64,000 bases of DNA, from NCBI RefSeq assembly GCF_900128965.1, contig NZ_FQUL01000003.1, positions 1-64,000 of the forward strand, in the 5' to 3' direction. Under the pieces are notes generated by a model, which made no database searches, was not told the DNA's origin, and saw only the letters and a list, made by a program, of their open reading frames with translations. Source of the DNA: Ferrithrix thermotolerans DSM 19514. Its GTDB lineage: Bacteria > Actinomycetota > Acidimicrobiia > Acidimicrobiales > Acidimicrobiaceae. A program made the translations under genes and the position numbers. This document shows positions 1 through 6,995 of this stretch, in pieces. Position 1 is the stretch's first letter. Every line of letters starts with the position of its first letter.

Positions 1-163
1 TGTCGGAGCGCTCGGACTTAGACGCACCAAGCACCTGATCCATCTCTGCTTCTAGCATCTCTTGTAGGACCTGTTGGATAATATTTCTTAGCAGATCTCC
101 ATCTTGGGTAAGTGTCTCTTTTACTGACTCGATAAGTGCTTTAGTATTGTTTGTGGTGGTCAT
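1..163 (-). CDS. IS256 (Mutator) family transposase, N-terminal fragment
   Basis: The first 54 codons of a transposase are present; the rest lies left of the window. The ATG at 163-161 is preceded by a strong Shine-Dalgarno AAGGAGGT. The peptide opens MTTTNNTKALIESVKE and then has EMLEAEMDQVLGA followed by SKSERSD, the typical N-terminal block of Mutator-family DDE transposases (usually about 400 residues). The DDE catalytic residues are outside the window, so activity cannot be judged. The transposase would catalyse cut-and-paste or copy-out movement of the element. Family assignment is firm; subgroup is not. Confidence 0.8.
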   Translation of the reverse strand, partial: MTTTNNTKALIESVKETLTQDGDLLRNIIQQVLQEMLEAEMDQVLGASKSERSD

Positions 164-269
164 GGTCTACCTCCTTGAGGTTCTAGTTTGCTAATAATTC
201 CTAGATACCATGGCCACCACTAGCAAATCAATTCACTCGTGGAATTTGCACAACTATCGGGACACAACC
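1..269 (-). mobile_element. IS256-family insertion sequence, terminal part
   Basis: This is the transposase-proximal end of a Mutator/IS256-family element that continues beyond the left edge. It contains the transposase start (163) and, outside it, a terminal segment at about 241-269 that reads on the minus strand GTCCCGATAGTTGTGCAAA. That resembles IS256-family ends, which carry GTCC followed by a TTGTG(T/C)AAA block. The boundary at about 269 is inferred from that likeness. The element interrupts a lipoprotein gene that resumes at 270. The opposite end and the target duplication lie outside the window. Confidence 0.7.
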
Positions 270-363
270 ACGACCCAGAGCCACAAGCAGCCAGAGTTAT
301 AGCTGCCACTGTGGTTGCAATTACGGCGCTGCTTCTGCGCCTTAACTTCATCTTCTTCGTCAC
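270..363 (-). pseudogene. lipoprotein gene 5' fragment, split by IS256-family insertion
   Basis: A GTG at 363-361 has a well-placed GGAGG (371-375, 7 nt spacing). The peptide is MTKKMKLRRRSSAVIA, then a hydrophobic stretch ending L-A-A-C-G-S-G-S, a textbook lipoprotein signal peptide with lipobox cysteine at residue 27. About four codons after the cysteine the sequence becomes the end of the IS element, and the frame closes at TAG 222-220. The mature protein is therefore lost from this copy. Its family cannot be told; lipid-anchored solute-binding proteins and other exported lipoproteins start this way. The 3' part of the gene should lie beyond the far end of the IS, outside the window. Confidence 0.72.
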
Positions 364-611
364 GTAGACACCTCCGAGTTCGGTTGAAGTTGTCACTAGT
401 CTTAGGTCGAAGGTGGAAGAGATGTTGGAGGAATCTAGTTAAATAACCAAACCAGTAACTGTTTGGCCTTGCGGAGCTGCTCTGCCGTCTAGAAATTAAG
501 GCTTTGGGTCCAGCTTGCGAGAAGTGGTAGAGGCTTGAGACCGATAAGTTAGGTTTTGCCATAACCTTATGGCACTACACTTAAGGTGGATCTGACTCGC
601 TAGGGACCACA

Positions 612-1556
612 GTGACATGTAGAGTTCGCTGGAAAAAGGTTAGGAGCCGGAACTTGCTGGAACAGCAGATCCAGAAGGTGGATCGTTTTCAACGTGAACA
701 TAGTCAGTTGGCGTTCATTTATGCCGTGTATAAAAAGTCCAGCGAGGACAAGGTTTCATCGCTAGCCGCTCTTTTTGCATACTATGCACTGTTTTCGATA
801 TTTCCTCTTCTATTGGTCATGGTCTCGGTGCTCGGAGTGCTTTTGACCAAGGATTCGTCGCTGCGTACGCAGATAGTCAACTCTGCACTTGCCAACTTCC
901 CGATAATTGGACCTCAGCTAAAGTCAAGTGTTCACAGTCTTACGGGAAACGGAGTCGGTATCGGCATCGGGACCGTAACGCTCCTTCTAGCCTCGCGGTG
1001 CTTAGCCTCTTTGGCGATAAGAGCTTTGAACGACGTTTGGAATGTACCAGATAGTAGACGAATGGGTTTTCCTAAATCGGTGCTGAATCAGTTGCTTTGG
1101 ACCGTTACTGTAGGGGTCGGTGTAACAGTATCCACATTTTTTTCAACATATGCTTCTCTGCCTCTCTTTGTTGGCGTAGCTGTGGCCTTTGGGATAAACG
1201 CTCTTACATTTACTCTGGCTGCAAGAGTAATCTTGGGTAAGGCGGTTAGTGTCCGTCAGCACCTTGTGGGTTCGGTGCTCGCAGCGTTTCTCTGGGGCTT
1301 GTTGCAGGCCTTTGGCGCAGTCCTGATCGAACGCGATCTTTCGCACGCCAGCAGTACCTATGGATTTTTTGCGATCGTAATTGGGCTTTGTACCTGGATG
1401 TATCTTCAAGCGTATCTAACCCTGCTCTGTGCCGAGGCCGATGTGGTGCGGGACAAGCGACTGTGGCCCCGTTCTGTGGTTAGAGCTGATCCGACCGAAG
1501 GCGACCGCAGAAGTGAGGCCTTTAGGCTCAAACAGATCACAGCGGGACCGACATAG
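612..1556 (+). CDS. YihY/virulence factor BrkB family inner membrane protein
   Basis: A 314-residue polytopic membrane protein of the YihY/BrkB family (UPF0761). After a hydrophilic N-terminus of about 50 residues come the family block LAALFAYYALFSIFPLLL and about six membrane segments. These include the ALNDVWNVP segment near residue 140 and the late STYGFFAIVIGLCTWMYLQA helix, ending in a basic soluble tail. The biochemical role of the family is not settled; annotation as RNase BN is historical and wrong. The GTG start at 612 has no clear Shine-Dalgarno and a later start is possible. The gene seems intact, unlike its neighbours on both sides, and is followed by an AT-rich hairpin. Confidence 0.85.
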   Translation: MTCRVRWKKVRSRNLLEQQIQKVDRFQREHSQLAFIYAVYKKSSEDKVSSLAALFAYYALFSIFPLLLVMVSVLGVLLTKDSSLRTQIVNSALANFPIIGPQLKSSVHSLTGNGVGIGIGTVTLLLASRCLASLAIRALNDVWNVPDSRRMGFPKSVLNQLLWTVTVGVGVTVSTFFSTYASLPLFVGVAVAFGINALTFTLAARVILGKAVSVRQHLVGSVLAAFLWGLLQAFGAVLIERDLSHASSTYGFFAIVIGLCTWMYLQAYLTLLCAEADVVRDKRLWPRSVVRADPTEGDRRSEAFRLKQITAGPT

Positions 1557-1570
1557 TCACTTTGGCTCTA

Positions 1571-1592
1571 GAAGTTTTCACAAAAACTTTTT
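1571..1592 (+). terminator. candidate intrinsic terminator after the YihY gene
   Basis: AAGTTTT (1572-1578) pairs with AAAACTT (1583-1589) around a CACA loop, followed by a run of T to 1592. It starts 15 nt after the stop codon. The stem is AT-rich and therefore weak, but position and T-run fit a terminator. Confidence 0.45.
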
Positions 1593-1714
1593 GACTATCG
1601 CTAAAGTTTACTCTTTAGAAGTCCGACAAACGCGATGTCACAGGCTTGACTTTTGTTGCAGGAAAGGATTCGTGCAGTGAGACTCAGGTTTTTGTACCCC
1701 CAGCTGTCGGATCG

Positions 1715-3316
1715 GTGGCGAGGAACCCTGTTCTTGCTTTCATGCTTAGATCTGTAGGGGCGTTTCTGCTCCTCTCAGCACTATCTTGCTCTCTGTAGTG
1801 TTAAGGCCACGTAGTTAAAGAGCCAATGATCCGTTTTACAGGATGCTTTGGATAGTCTCCATTCTTGGATGATCGGCCGTGGTCTTGGTCTTTCTTGACA
1901 AAGTTATGCGAAGGCTTCTGCCTTTGGTTGCGCTTTTGAAACTTTCTATGATATTTCCAGATCAGGCTCCTTCACGCCTGGCTTTGGCTATGAAGGCGAG
2001 CTCTGTCAGGCGACTCGAAGAAACCGTAGGACGTCTAGAAGCAGGCGGTCCGATCTCTGACAACGAGGCTGCCATTCAGGTGCTTGAACTTGTGGCTGCA
2101 TTAACTAACCACGATCGTTGCACAAGAGGGCATTTCCAAAGAGTCAAAGGTTACGCATACTTAATATCACAAGAGATCGGTTTGGACGAGGAGGATGCAA
2201 ACAAACTCCAGTGGACAGTACTATTACATGATGTTGGAAAGCTTTCAGTTCCTTCTGAAATTCTGAACAAAAAAGGACGTCCAAAAAGAAGAGGAGTGGA
2301 GTCGGAACAAGGGACATCCACTAAAAGGCAAGAGACTTTTGGATCCACTTTCCGGTGGGTTGGGTCAGTTTGCAAATGCTGCATGGGAGCATCACGAGAG
2401 GTGGGACGGCACGGGTTATCCTCTGGGTCTGTACGGCACCGAGATCTCGTTCTCTGGAAGGATAGTGGCAGTAGCAGACGCCTTTGAGGTTATGAATGCG
2501 ACAAGGTCTTACAAAAGGCCAATGTCTGCGAAGGAAGCTCGCACTGAGTTGGTGAGTTGTTCCGGCACTCACCTCGATCCTCGGGTTGTGAGGGCGCTTT
2601 TAGGGGTGTCTATAGGACGTATGCAACTCGTGGCCGGACCGATGTCCTGGATATCTCAGATCCCGTTTCTTGGCTGGACCGCTCCGCTCAACGTTGGAAC
2701 GGCAGCTGGTGCGGTCAGATGGCCTCTCGCACTGGTGGGGTTTGCACACAGTGTTGCTCCTACGTTGCTATTCAGCGCATCTTCGGCTTCCCCGACTCCT
2801 GCAGCTCCGTCGGTCCCGGCTGTTAACAACACTTCGAGAGGCGCCGGCGTAACGGTTGCTCTAGCAAACTCCACCTTCGATGGAGCGACCAGTACCACTG
2901 CCAAGCAACCACAAGGGTCTACTACTTCGACGGCCGCCTCCGTATCTGCCTCAACAACAAGTACTACTTCAAATATCGATGCGTCGACAGAGGCGTCGCC
3001 GAACAGTCGCTCTGCGGGGTAGACCCCTGTCAATGGCGGATCCTCTTCGGCGTTGAGCGTTGCGGTAAGCGCAACCACGGCGGTTACTGTTGTTTCATCG
3101 GTTGCAAAGTCAAACTCGGGCACCTTGTCGTCCGTGCCGTCGTCGGCTACTTCCACAACCGCAGCCCCTTCTACCACTTCGACGAGCGCTGTGAGCTCAA
3201 CGATTACCTCTACTCTAAGCGGCACGAGTCAGCTGAACCCTACTGCAAGCTCCGGATCGGCGGGTGGAGCAGGAAAGTATGTGCTAGGTAAGTCATCTTC
3301 AGCCTCTATCCCCTAA
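1715..3316 (+). pseudogene. HD-GYP domain c-di-GMP phosphodiesterase, decayed
   Basis: The coding signal is spread over two frames with several lesions. An N-terminal membrane-like piece (GTG at 1715, MARNPVLAFMLRSVGAF) runs into stops near 1798. Coding resumes in another frame at 1843 (MLWIVSILG), hits TGA at 1870-1872, then continues VLVFLDKVMRRLLPL and into the HD half (LLHDVGKLSVPSEIL). A run of five A at 2283-2287 has one base too many. After it the other frame carries KEEEW, DPLSG, HHERWDGTGYPLG and RIVAVADAFEVM, the GYP half. A TAG at 3020-3022 interrupts a Ser/Thr/Ala-rich tail that stays open in the same frame to TAA 3316. The intact family hydrolyses c-di-GMP. HD and GYP residues survive, so decay is probably recent. 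Confidence 0.8.
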
Positions 3317-4119
3317 CTCCGTTTTGCTTCAGATGAACGTAGCTAGATGGAGTCCGTTCCTCACTTCTAGTAGTCAGAGACGCCTAGAGAAAGAGTCTCA
3401 ATCGAGACCATAGATGCTCTTGGTTTTCTGAAATCCCAGATGATCTGTGAGTGCCATGCACTATAGATCGCCTAAATGTTTTATTGATGGCAGGGTCTAT
3501 CGACACTATCTACATCGACAGAGGGTCGTGGAGGTTAGTTAGGTGTAGGAGTCAATAGCGATCTTTGCTACGTGAATCGAGCATCGAAATCCTCCTGAAG
3601 GTGAGTGAATTACTAAAAAATGCAAGGTGGTATTTTGAGCTACTTCGTGTCGTTACTTGTTGAGACGCTCATATGGAGTGTCTTTAGAGTCCGTCTTATG
3701 CCAAAGACAGCCTTCGATGAGTAGCTTTGTCGCAAATCCAAGGGTGATGACCTCTACCTTTAGTGCCGAGATCCGCCGCAGGTAAGTACATCGGGACTCG
3801 TTGAGTGAATTGGCATATGTTAGCAAAGGACTTTAGTACTTTGAACCTGTCCTGCCCTAGTATCGTATCTCTAGCCCGCAACCTTTGAGGGCTCTTGGGG
3901 TAGAACTCAAATCGGAGGTTGCTAAAGACGTAACAAGCGAGATTTTAACTACTGTCGCCCAGGGAGGGCTATCTATACAGCCCGTACCCGATGTCCATCT
4001 AGGTTTACTGAGCATGGTGTGGGTGCTTTAACGCCTTGATATCTCAGTAGGATACCCCGTTGTGAGTGGAAGTGGCGATATGAGCTTTGCTAGCCTCACT
4101 AGTAAGGAATTCGTTGTGA
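3317..4119. other. gene-free stretch of about 800 bp
   Basis: No ORF with convincing start, codon pattern or family likeness was found on either strand. A 47-codon open stretch at about 3888-4031 (plus strand, starting GALGVELKSEVAKDVTSEIL) looks coding-like but lacks a start codon and was not recognised. It may be a remnant of a lost gene. No tRNA, CRISPR or repeat was seen. The stretch joins the HD-GYP pseudogene to the kynureninase gene and is best read as part of a decaying region. Confidence 0.5.
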
Positions 4120-4135
4120 TTTCACTTAAGTGAAA
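4120..4135. promoter_or_regulatory. perfect 16-bp palindrome upstream of kynureninase, candidate operator
   Basis: TTTCACTTAAGTGAAA is a perfect inverted repeat ending 15 bp before the TTG at 4151. Its size, symmetry and place suit binding of a dimeric repressor such as a GntR, TetR or Lrp-type regulator. No regulator gene is adjacent. Lrp/AsnC-type regulators control kynurenine genes in some proteobacteria, but no link is shown here. Confidence 0.45.
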
Positions 4136-4150
4136 CTTAGTCTCAGCTAG

Positions 4151-5401
4151 TTGTCGATCGGAAGGATGATCGGATTGAAGTTACTAAGAGACAGAGCTTT
4201 AGAACTTGATGAACGAGACGTTCTGGCTAAGTATAAAGACGAGTACGAACTGCATGTAGATGACACTATCTATATGGATGGAAACTCCTTGGGCCAATTG
4301 TCGAAAAGTGCTCGTAGCGCAGTTATAGACACCTTGGATCTGCAGTGGGGTAGAGACAAAGTCGCAGCCTGGGATCGGTGGCTCTATCTTTGTGAGACTG
4401 TCGGTAACGCAATAGGAAGTGGCTTTCTTGGGGCTGAAGAGGGAGAGGTTATCGTCTCCGACTCGACCTCTGTCAATCTCTACAAGCTCGCAGTTGCTGC
4501 AGTGTCTGTGCAAAAAAACCGGGGGAGGATCGTGACCGATGACCAAAATTTTCCCACCGACCGGTACATCCTTACTGGCATAGCCGAGCAGATGTCACTT
4601 GAACTTACGGTAGTGCACTCAGACCGAGACGGTGCAGTGACAGAAGCTGACCTTGCGGAGGTTCTAGATGAAGACGTTGCACTTGTGAGCCTCTCTCATG
4701 TCAACTATCGCTCTGGAGGTTTGTCCGATATGAGAGAGATAAATCGAGCTGTTCACGGTGTTGGAGCGTTTTCGCTTTGGGATCTTTCGCACTCGGTGGG
4801 AGTGGTTCCTATCGATCTTGACGAAGAGGGTTGTGACCTAGCTGTCGGATGTACTTATAAGTATCTAAATGGAGGTCCAGGATCTCCTGCGTTTCTGTAC
4901 ATCCGAGACGAGTTGATCGATAAGCTTTCCCAGCCGATCTGGGGATGGTTCTCTACTGCAGATCAGTTTGAGATGGGTGACCTTTATCTTCCAAAAGATG
5001 GGGTGGGGCGGTTCCAAGTTGGAACTCCTCCAATTTTGTCCGTAGCGGCTCTCTCGGGTGCACTTGAGCCTCTAATTGAAGCGACTATTTCAGCGATTAG
5101 AGAGAAGTCTTTATCCCTGACTACCTTTGCCCAAGAACTGATCGCTGAGTGGCTGCACGATTTGGGATTCATGTTGGCCTCGCCGAGTGACCCCAATGGA
5201 AGAGGAGGACATATCTCTTTATATCACAAAGATGCGAAAGAGATAAACGACCACTTAGTCAAGCGTTATGGAGTCATCACAGACTATCGTGTCCCGGATC
5301 GAATTCGTTTCACACCCTCTCCTATGTACACAAGCTTTACCATGGTCTACGATGCCCTAGAACGGTTGCGGAAATTGGCAATGGGGATGTACAAGCACTA
5401 A
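4151..5401 (+). CDS. kynU: kynureninase
   Basis: A PLP-dependent fold-type I enzyme that hydrolyses L-kynurenine to anthranilate and L-alanine in tryptophan breakdown. The 416-residue length is normal. Visible marks are MDGNSLGQL near residue 42, the WDRW segment, SDSTSVNLYKL near 103-112, and CTYKYLNGGPG with the Schiff-base lysine at residue 237. The start is uncertain: TTG 4151, ATG 4166 or TTG 4175 are in frame, and GGAAGG at 4160-4165 would suit 4175 best. No tryptophan dioxygenase or kynurenine formamidase lies nearby, so the gene stands alone here. It sits behind a 16-bp palindrome and ends before a strong hairpin. Confidence 0.92.
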   Translation: MSIGRMIGLKLLRDRALELDERDVLAKYKDEYELHVDDTIYMDGNSLGQLSKSARSAVIDTLDLQWGRDKVAAWDRWLYLCETVGNAIGSGFLGAEEGEVIVSDSTSVNLYKLAVAAVSVQKNRGRIVTDDQNFPTDRYILTGIAEQMSLELTVVHSDRDGAVTEADLAEVLDEDVALVSLSHVNYRSGGLSDMREINRAVHGVGAFSLWDLSHSVGVVPIDLDEEGCDLAVGCTYKYLNGGPGSPAFLYIRDELIDKLSQPIWGWFSTADQFEMGDLYLPKDGVGRFQVGTPPILSVAALSGALEPLIEATISAIREKSLSLTTFAQELIAEWLHDLGFMLASPSDPNGRGGHISLYHKDAKEINDHLVKRYGVITDYRVPDRIRFTPSPMYTSFTMVYDALERLRKLAMGMYKH

Positions 5402-5419
5402 AGGTTGCAAAATATTGAA

Positions 5420-5449
5420 CCCCCCCAAGGAGATTACTCCTTGGGGGGG
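5420..5449. terminator. 13-bp perfect hairpin between convergent kynU and sodN
   Basis: Seven C plus AAGGAG (5420-5432) pair perfectly with CTCCTT plus seven G (5437-5449) around an ATTA loop. It lies between the 3' ends of two convergent genes, so a two-way terminator is likely. Neither side has a long T-run, though the minus-strand side has TATTTT close by. Confidence 0.65.
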
Positions 5450-5493
5450 GTCGGCTTTGATTTGAGAAATACCTACTTTGGTCTGTGGTGTAT

Positions 5494-5910
5494 TTACTTC
5501 TTTGTCTCCCAGAATATCTCAGCGATCTGGTCGATCTCTGAGAGAAGCCGGTCGCCTACCGCTACATCGTTTGTTTTCTTCGACTCGCCAGCAGTCTTGG
5601 TCGCCTTCCAAAACAGCTCGTGAAGTTGAGGGTACTTAGCTAGATGCTCTGGCTTGAAGTAGTCTGTCCACAGTACCCATAGATGATGCTTTACCAACTC
5701 TGCGCGCTCTTCTTTTATGGTAACTGCGCGTTCTTTGAATACCGGATCGTCTGACGCGTTGAACTTCTCCATAATTGACTTTACTGACTGTGCCTCTATT
5801 CGCGCTTGGGCGGGGTCATAGACGCCGCAGGGTAGGTCACAGTGGGCAGAGACTTGTGTCGGACGTGAGATTTTATCGATTGTGTTTAGCACTCGATAGA
5901 AAATGCGCAT
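5494..5910 (-). CDS. sodN: nickel superoxide dismutase precursor
   Basis: Ni-SOD disproportionates superoxide to oxygen and hydrogen peroxide. The 138-residue precursor has a 22-residue leader ending VSA, then the nickel hook HCDLPCGVYDP. Mature His1, Cys2 and Cys6 (precursor His23, Cys24, Cys28) bind nickel. The body carries the family blocks KHHLWVLWTDYFKPEHL and LFWKATK, and the mature length of 116 matches known enzymes. The ATG at 5910 has an AAGGAG upstream. It is divergent from the maturation protease gene sodX, about 100 bp apart, as expected for this pair. Nickel-dependent control by a Nur-type repressor is known in Streptomyces; no clear Nur box was found here. Confidence 0.95.
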   Translation of the reverse strand: MRIFYRVLNTIDKISRPTQVSAHCDLPCGVYDPAQARIEAQSVKSIMEKFNASDDPVFKERAVTIKEERAELVKHHLWVLWTDYFKPEHLAKYPQLHELFWKATKTAGESKKTNDVAVGDRLLSEIDQIAEIFWETKK

Positions 5911-6008
5911 TGGCTCTCCTTCGTTCTGAAGATATTTTCTTTTCTATCCATAACATTAGTCAACCTACTTGAGACTGGCACCTTGTCGGAGAAGGTAGTT
6001 TCTAATAT

Positions 6009-6416
6009 GTGTTGCAGTTGAGAGTGAACAGAGGCCGAGGATCCAAGGCGAAGTCCTCTCTAGTAGTTACCTTATTGCTTTGCGTGGTTTTAATCCTGGC
6101 AGTTAAGCAGAGATACATTAGATTTGAGGTTACTGGAGATTCGATGTATCCGACTCTAACACCCGGCGATAAGGTGATCGTTGGGAAGAACCGTAGGTGC
6201 AGAGTCGGTGACGTGGTTGTTTTGTCGGATCCCAGAGATAGACGTTCGCTGATCGTCAAGCGAGTTCAAGATATCTGTGAAACAGAGGTATATGTCGTCG
6301 GTGACAACCCGGATTCTTCCACTGACTCAAGGCACTTTGGGCCTGTTCCTTTAGATTTAATTGTTGGAAGTGTAAAGATGCGCTACTATCCCTTAGGAGC
6401 TTCGGGGAGTCTCTGA
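6009..6416 (+). CDS. sodX: nickel-type superoxide dismutase maturation protease (S26 family)
   Basis: A small signal-peptidase-like protein (135 residues) expected to remove the Ni-SOD leader and expose His1 of the nickel hook. It has one membrane anchor (about 17-33), then GDSMYPTL with the catalytic serine at 45 and IVKRV with the general-base lysine at 84. A GDNPDSSTDSRHFGPV block typical of S26 peptidases follows near residue 100. The match of family and divergent position beside sodN gives the specific call. The GTG at 6009 is chosen; other GTG/TTG codons lie in frame just downstream. An RsiG-like gene follows after 21 nt, probably in the same transcript. Confidence 0.88.
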   Translation: MLQLRVNRGRGSKAKSSLVVTLLLCVVLILAVKQRYIRFEVTGDSMYPTLTPGDKVIVGKNRRCRVGDVVVLSDPRDRRSLIVKRVQDICETEVYVVGDNPDSSTDSRHFGPVPLDLIVGSVKMRYYPLGASGSL

Positions 6417-6437
6417 GAAGCCATGAGGAGGAGCTAA

Positions 6438-6944
6438 GTGGAAAGATCGTTAGATGAAGCGATTTCAAAGGTTCTGGAACGAAGCTACGTACAAGACGTC
6501 TCCGATATAGACATAGAAGAACTCAGATCAAGGCGAGAGTACGCGAGACGCTTGGAGTCTGTTTTATCCTACGCTAGGAGGCTTCTTCAGGCGCGTATCG
6601 ATATCGCCAAGAATTCGAGCGAGGGAGATGTAGTCACCGAGCAGCTTTCCCAAACTCTGGCACGTAGCGTGAAGGGACCCGAAACTGCTACTCGACACGT
6701 CGAGGTTGAACTATCGGAGGAGTTACAGGCTTTAGCCGATCAATGGATCGAAGCGGTCGTTGAACCGCACTCAAACCTCTCGAACATTGAGCTTCTCATC
6801 CGACTAGAGGAGGCTGAAGCGGGAATATCGTCCAAACGACATCAGTTGCATGAAGTGCTGAACGTTCTTAGTTCTGAGGTCAAGGGTCGATACATAAGGG
6901 GTGAGGCTTCGATCGACACCGTGCTAGGGGAGAAGCCGGTTTGA
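6438..6944 (+). CDS. RsiG-like c-di-GMP-binding anti-sigma factor candidate
   Basis: A 168-residue, helix-rich, charged protein without membrane segments. Residues 40-55 read E-SVL-S-YA-R-RLL-Q-ARI-D, an exact fit to the E(x3)S(x2)R(x3)Q(x3)D signature by which RsiG binds c-di-GMP (E40, S44, R47, Q51, D55). In Streptomyces, RsiG with c-di-GMP holds the sporulation sigma factor WhiG. Streptomyces RsiG has two copies of the motif; only one is visible here, as in the homodimeric Rubrobacter protein. A second, coiled-coil-like region spans about 95-155. GTG 6438 has a strong GAGGAGGAG upstream. No WhiG-type sigma gene is nearby, so the partner is unknown. Family call is by motif; function is inferred. 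Confidence 0.75.
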   Translation: MERSLDEAISKVLERSYVQDVSDIDIEELRSRREYARRLESVLSYARRLLQARIDIAKNSSEGDVVTEQLSQTLARSVKGPETATRHVEVELSEELQALADQWIEAVVEPHSNLSNIELLIRLEEAEAGISSKRHQLHEVLNVLSSEVKGRYIRGEASIDTVLGEKPV

Positions 6945-6995
6945 TTATGTCAATGTGTACTGGCACGTGAAGTTTAGGGGAAGGAAACCATTTCA

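Noticed and set aside
254-562. 102-codon minus-strand ORF
   Set aside because: It is out of frame with the clear lipoprotein start at 363, has no ribosome site or family likeness, and crosses the IS junction.
2283-2287. Programmed frameshifting in the HD-GYP gene
   Set aside because: The A run could allow slippage, but extra stops at 1870 and 3020 make decay the simpler explanation.
2656-3225. 189-codon minus-strand ORF rich in Val, Ala and Glu
   Set aside because: It is the antisense shadow of the Ser/Thr-rich tail of the HD-GYP pseudogene; low-complexity sequence keeps the opposite frame open.
3620-3724. 34-codon ORF with hydrophobic middle in the gene-free stretch
   Set aside because: No Shine-Dalgarno, no likeness, and the length is expected by chance.
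5911-6008. Nur (nickel regulator) operator between sodN and sodX
   Set aside because: The AT-rich gap was read for a TTGCAA-N5-TTGCAA type box and none was found.
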